Origin: Marsupella aquatica
Taxonomy: Eukaryota > Marchantiophyta
DNA length: 64,000 bases
NCBI GenBank assembly: GCA_973895155.1
Contig: OZ316892.1
Location: 2,046,001 to 2,110,000, forward strand
Direction: 5' to 3'
Below the pieces are notes generated by a model that did not search any database, was not told where the DNA came from, and saw only the letters and a list, made by a program, of their open reading frames with translations. Position numbers and translations under genes: made by a program. The number at the start of each line of letters is the position of its first letter. Positions within the stretch are counted from its first letter, which is position 1. Positions 59,352 to 64,000 of the stretch are shown here, piece after piece.

Positions 59352-59564
59352 GAAATACAGTGTGGCAAAGAGCTATCCTGTGGATTGAAATGGAAGGACC
59401 AGACAGTTATGTTAAGATAAAATATAATTACGGCAAAGATCTACCTGTAAATTGACATGAACTGACCAAACATCTATGTTGAAGTACAACATGGCAAAGC
59501 TCTACCTGCAAATTGACTTGAAAGGACCAAACATCTATGCTGAAATACAATATGGCAAAGAATA
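59352..59564. repeat. ~61-67 bp tandem repeat, 3.4 units
   Basis: Units start at about 59352, 59413, 59480 and 59541. They share GAA(A/G)TACAA(T/C)ATGGCAAAG, CTACCTG(C/T)AAATTGAC and GACCAAACATCTATG. The array is non-coding. Confidence 0.88.
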
Positions 59565-60332
59565 CAGTCCAGCTGACTAGTCCCTTTGCAGAGAATTCCA
59601 ACTCAGGTAACACACAAAGGACAGTGAAAATCATGCATTGCTAGAGGGGAGAACGTATTCATGTTCCCACCAGACAAAATTTTCTTAACAACAACGTTTC
59701 GAGAGATCTCTCATTATATTTCTGTACAAGAAGTCCATTTGGATTACAAGAGATTCCGCCTCAAACAGGGCTAGAATCATTCAGATCTATATTACATCTG
59801 GCAGCTCCGACTGGTAAATTACGGAAGTTCGTAGATCAAGCTCAGCCATCGCTCAGAAGACGATGATCCACGATAGTTCGAAGTTATTTAGGGAGGGAAC
59901 CATACTTCATCACTTTTCCGATAACCCAGCATCAATCGCTCAGAAGACGATGATCCACGATCGTTCGGACCCAGTTAGAGGTGAAACCCATATTACCGCC
60001 CTTTCCCAAATACTCCAGCTGCTTCGGACCTAAACCGTCTTAGTATAACTTCGATAACAAATCTTTCATTGATCCACAACGGTTTATAACATTTCGCATG
60101 GAGAATATCACACACCGGCATTTCCGGTGCGAATCCGAGCTTTACCAAGCCGCGAGTGCTATTTCACCCTCGGGCCTGAGATGGCACCATCACAACAGAG
60201 AGCACATATGCTTTACAAAGGTCGGCAAAAAAGTCGAGACACGCGAGAGGGCCTGCTTTGCAGCCCATGCAGCCGGGAATGATGTGGCCTCCAAACTGCT
60301 GTTGTCAATTAACAGCTGTGTCTTGAAACAAC
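59565..60332. other. 3' flank of the legumain gene
   Basis: ATCGCTCAGAAGACGATGAT followed by CCACGAT(A/C)GTTCG occurs twice (about 59847 and 59934). The end of the minus-strand legumain transcript should fall here. No other gene is evident. Confidence 0.45.
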
Positions 60333-63300
60333 CTATGCACTGAAACCTTCTGTCAGAGGCTGCCATGTTCCATGACCATAAGTGCTCCTTCTGCAGGCCT
60401 CCTCCGCAGCATGGCTCACTTTCTCAATTTCGGCACCAGCATTGCAAATATTGGCAAAGGCCCGCATATGCTTCATTCCATATTGAGTCAACTGTCCGCA
60501 CCTGCTCTCAAATTTCCGCACCTGGAGGACAAAACCAGAGTTAATTACAGGTCGTTGTAAATCTCAGGTGTCTTTTAAAGACAATTATCGATTCCAAGCA
60601 AGTTATTCACCAGAATGATGTGAACGAACTCTGCTAGTAGGATCTACTGACTTCTAACATGGCAAGATATTCCACAGCTACGTCCAAAAGCGGTAAAAAC
60701 GACAACAACTTGTGATGAGTAGAACAATCGATTCTGGGACAAAACCGTACCACTTGCTTCATGCAGTCCCAGTCGTCTACCAGAGGATGTCCACTGGGAA
60801 CAACATAGTCCAGTACTAATGAACTCTCAACTCCAAAAAGCAACTCGCCCATCAGTTGCACACTTGTGTCGAGATGCAGGCGGTGAGATATGGTATCCAT
60901 CAATTTCTTCCCAGCCTCCAGCTTGCGGGTCGATCCTTCAGCAGCATTGCTGAACTGTACATGCCGATCGGTAAAAAGTCAAGGGCCGGTTGTTTTCACG
61001 GAAATAAAATTATTTGTCAAATCTCGCAATCAAAAGCTCCTTTCAAGTCACTTGCAAAACTATCCCATGTGCTACCCTTCACCCCCTCATGTGAGCAGAG
61101 ACTGATGGAGAAACTCTTCACATCAAGACTCAAATTTACCCCTCACGGAAGCATTGACCCATCGAATTGGCGAGATCTGTCCATCGAAAGGACAAATTTA
61201 AACGGAAGCTATTGAGACAAAGCCCTCGCAGGTCAATTACCTTAGTCCACAAATGAACCATATCAGCGTCACGCTGGCTAATGCCAAGTCCTCCAGATTC
61301 AAGCTTATTCTCAGCCAGCCAGTCCGAAAACGCTGGAAATCTGATCTTTTCGTTCGCTGGATCGAAGCCAAGGTACAGAGAAAGCTGGTCTGTGTTTTGC
61401 TGCAGATCACCGTACTGCATGACGTGTGATCCTGACCTGTATGTGTTGTGGTTCGAAGTTCTCGTCTTCACCTGATGGAGCAAGCCAAAACCGAATATCA
61501 GTACATAGTCGTGATGATCGTCCGATCAATATCATACACTTTGATCGGATCAAAATGGAAGCAACTCCAGTTTGAAGTAAGAAGCACGAAAGACTTTTGA
61601 CATAGCTATCAGGAAGCCTGTCGTCCACTTCATCAGACGTACAAAACCCATGAATCACCCGGAGCACAATCGATCCCAAGTCACTCGTTCCAGAACCAGA
61701 CACTGAAGATAGTTGTGCAGAAGCGCATGACAACATGGAAGAACATTTTCAGTCGGCTAAGAATTGGAGCCTGGAATTCCACATCCCAGGACAACGCAAC
61801 AACAGCGAAAGATAGTTCGTGTTACACTTACGATGCCGTATTGATCTGCCAAAGTTTCCTGCTTCAGGTTCTGGATCTCAGAATCTTCCATCCAAGCGAC
61901 ACTGTAGAGATCACCAAGGCAGGTCTCAAACTCCGGCGGGGGAGGAGGGATCATTCCTGGGCAGTACGTTCCCCAGCTACTCTCGTCAGCGTTGGACGCG
62001 GTGGTTACGTAAACATTCCAGCCTTTCGGAAGAAGTCCTTCAAAGATGCTTCCGCTCTCGCATGCTTCCAAGTAGAAAACCAGCTTCGAGTACGCGTTAG
62101 CCTCGTGCTTCCTCCTAAGAACGTCGATCAAATCCACCGCATACAAATTGGGTGTGGTAGGCATGCCTGCGATGAGAGCACAGAGTTTCAGCACGTATAC
62201 AAGAGCATTCGGCAATAGGAATTCTCCCTCAAACGGTAGCGGGTCAGACAATCTTCGATACTAGGATAAACTTGGCTCTGCTGAAAGCTAAATGTATATC
62301 AAAGACATCCCATGGCCGGAATTAATATCTTAGCTAACATTACAGGCCAAAGATAAAGATGTTAGTAAACATTAGCTGGTAACATAATGGAGAGGAGGCT
62401 AAGACATTAGAAGTACTAACAAATTCGCTCACACGAAAGATAAGGCATCCTACTACATCTCGAGGCTGGATTAGCAGTTCGGCTGAAACTGATAGGGAGG
62501 AGCTAACAACGTCCTGTCTGACTTTGACGCCCACGGTCCATAGCAGGAACTCGAAGTACAGAGTGGCCACGTACCGAGAACACCTGGACCTCCGTGGTCA
62601 GTGTAATAGATGAAGATGTGGTCATCGGGACCACTGTCAACCACCTTCCCACTGCCGCCTTTGAGAGCAGCCTTATCCCCGAGGATGACAGCGAAGAGGT
62701 TACCGACAGTCACTTCTTTACCGGTGTAGTCCTACAACATACAATCCAACCAACGGCAAATTGTTAAGACAGTTTTGAGTAGTCTACCACGGGCATATGG
62801 AAATCAATGATCGCGACTAGAAACGCCACATCATCCCCTGACCCCTCCCAAAGCAGGACAAGCATCAAGACAGTCCTACCCTCCCAGTGATGCATGTAAA
62901 TCACATTGGCAAGCGATTGGGCAGAAGAGCCGGTCCTCACCTTGGGCACGCCTTCGTACAAATCGCTGCCGTGAGGAGAATTGATAACCTGCCCAGGACG
63001 CGGGTTCTCCGGGTTGTTCGCAATGTCGTCATACATGAACACGATAATGTTCTCCTCCTTCACACCATTCCTCCTTAGAATTTGGTATGCATGACACACA
63101 TCCGCCTGCCAAACCAAGCCGACGTCAGAAAGACCCATAAGTAAAATCTATGCCGCCAATTCTGAAGAAAATAACACCGAACGAGTCCTACAGCCTGGCT
63201 GAATTGTGAAAGAACCAACCTACGTCGATCTTTCTAGGACACCAGAGCTTATGCAACCTTTTCCCTCAGACCACAGAATAGTCAACCCCAACAACCCGCA

Positions 63301-63928
63301 CAGGAAACGTTGCCTTCACAAGCTTTGAGCCACCACATACGGAGGACAGATAAAACAGAGCCAAGTCAAGGAGTAGAACCCACATCCTCAACGCGCCAGT
63401 CCTTCCATGCAAATTTCCTCATGCTTCTTGACATACACCTAAAATCGTTCCCACTCTCTCCACGGAAGAATTGAATGCTACGACACGACTATGAACTGCG
63501 GAGGAAACGGTGTAGAGAAATCCACTGCACGGATATCGAGATGATAGACAAGACCGGAGGAGATTGTAGACAGGAAGCTGCCTAATCAAACTCGTTTCTT
63601 GACTAATAATTCGACTCCGTCTTTCCCACTGGTACACCAGGACGTTTTCAGCACCATTAGCCTCTTCACACAACCTGCACTAGACACTGGTAAGGAGTCT
63701 CTCCACAGTCCAACCAACCTGATGGCGGTAGTTCCAGTATCCATTAGAGCCCGCAATGAGAACAGCCCAACGGGTCCCGGCGAACTCCACATCGTCAGCT
63801 ACTGCCTGTTCAAGATCGGTTGGCATCTTAATCCTCCAATCATCGAGGCCAAGGCGCGCAGCTCCAGCCGAGGCAGCCAACGCCAGCAAAACACACAACA
63901 CCGTGACGGTCCTCATCTCTACCATCAC
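60333..63928 (-). CDS. VPE: Legumain / vacuolar processing enzyme (asparaginyl endopeptidase)
   Basis: Clan CD cysteine protease (peptidase family C13) that cleaves after Asn, usually in the vacuole, maturing storage proteins and taking part in programmed cell death. Seven exons fit in phase: 63928-63719, 63105-62941, 62731-62575, 62166-61832, 61471-61241, 60954-60751, 60521-60333; total 496 aa, the usual length. The N-terminal hydrophobic signal peptide is [14 protein letters not shown]. The mature start region has [20 protein letters not shown]. Catalytic His171 lies in [10 protein letters not shown] and Cys213 in [15 protein letters not shown] and [15 protein letters not shown] follow. The C-terminal prodomain ends [20 protein letters not shown]...GFSA with conserved cysteines (DDWDC, ESRCG). 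Nothing is missing, so a functional zymogen is expected. The ATG at 63928 gives a proper signal peptide. A second Met five codons on is equally possible. Confidence 0.96.
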
Positions 63929-64000
63929 TACTCTCCACTCCGCCTTGCGAGCTCGGGCGCGCGTTACTGCTCCTTGGAGGCAAGGGTTTTAATTCTAGAA
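63929..64000 (-). promoter_or_regulatory. Proximal 5' flank of the legumain gene
   Basis: Only 72 bases upstream of the start codon are in the window. They are moderately GC-rich and probably 5' UTR; the promoter lies beyond the window edge. Confidence 0.5.

Overview
This is nuclear DNA from a streptophyte, most likely a non-seed land plant (bryophyte or lycophyte grade) or a close algal relative. The evidence is four intron-rich genes whose exons can be followed with GT/AG borders and whose phases sum to whole codons: a CYCLOPS/IPD3 homologue (common symbiosis pathway), a 7-repeat RCC1 protein, a METTL4-type MT-A70 methyltransferase and a legumain / vacuolar processing enzyme. I cannot name the species.

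Layout. Positions 1-20.7 kb are repeat-dominated. At 1.4-8.8 kb on the minus strand lies a large Ty3/gypsy retrotransposon whose polyprotein carries a DNMT3-like cytosine-5 DNA methyltransferase between protease and reverse transcriptase, and a PHD finger after the integrase. Around it are a GC-rich foldback element (299-641), tandem leader repeats (9.3-9.7 kb), a 382-bp TIR element at a TA dinucleotide (11.6-12.0 kb), a small hairpin element (13.96-14.06 kb), LTR-like direct repeats (14.4-15.0 kb) and a 245-bp MITE with perfect 8-bp target site duplications (19.4-19.6 kb).

Positions 24.6-43.5 kb form the gene-rich core: CYCLOPS (+, 24651-29510, 11 exons, 694 aa), RCC1-repeat protein (-, 30999-33485, 7 exons, 436 aa), METTL4 (+, 34888-37974, 9 exons, 438 aa) and an unrecognised 3-exon gene (+, 40003-43485, 397 aa). 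CYCLOPS and the RCC1 gene are convergent. The RCC1 gene and METTL4 are head-to-head across about 1.4 kb. Positions 43.5-60.3 kb are mostly non-coding, with tandem duplications, a dispersed repeat family and a few weak gene candidates. The window ends with a complete legumain gene (-, 60333-63928, 7 exons, 496 aa).

The four recognised genes do not form a pathway; they are ordinary eukaryotic neighbours. The most unusual item is the methyltransferase- and PHD-bearing retrotransposon, which could in principle write and read chromatin marks at its own copies. This copy is interrupted by stops and a frameshift, and two methyltransferase catalytic motifs are altered.
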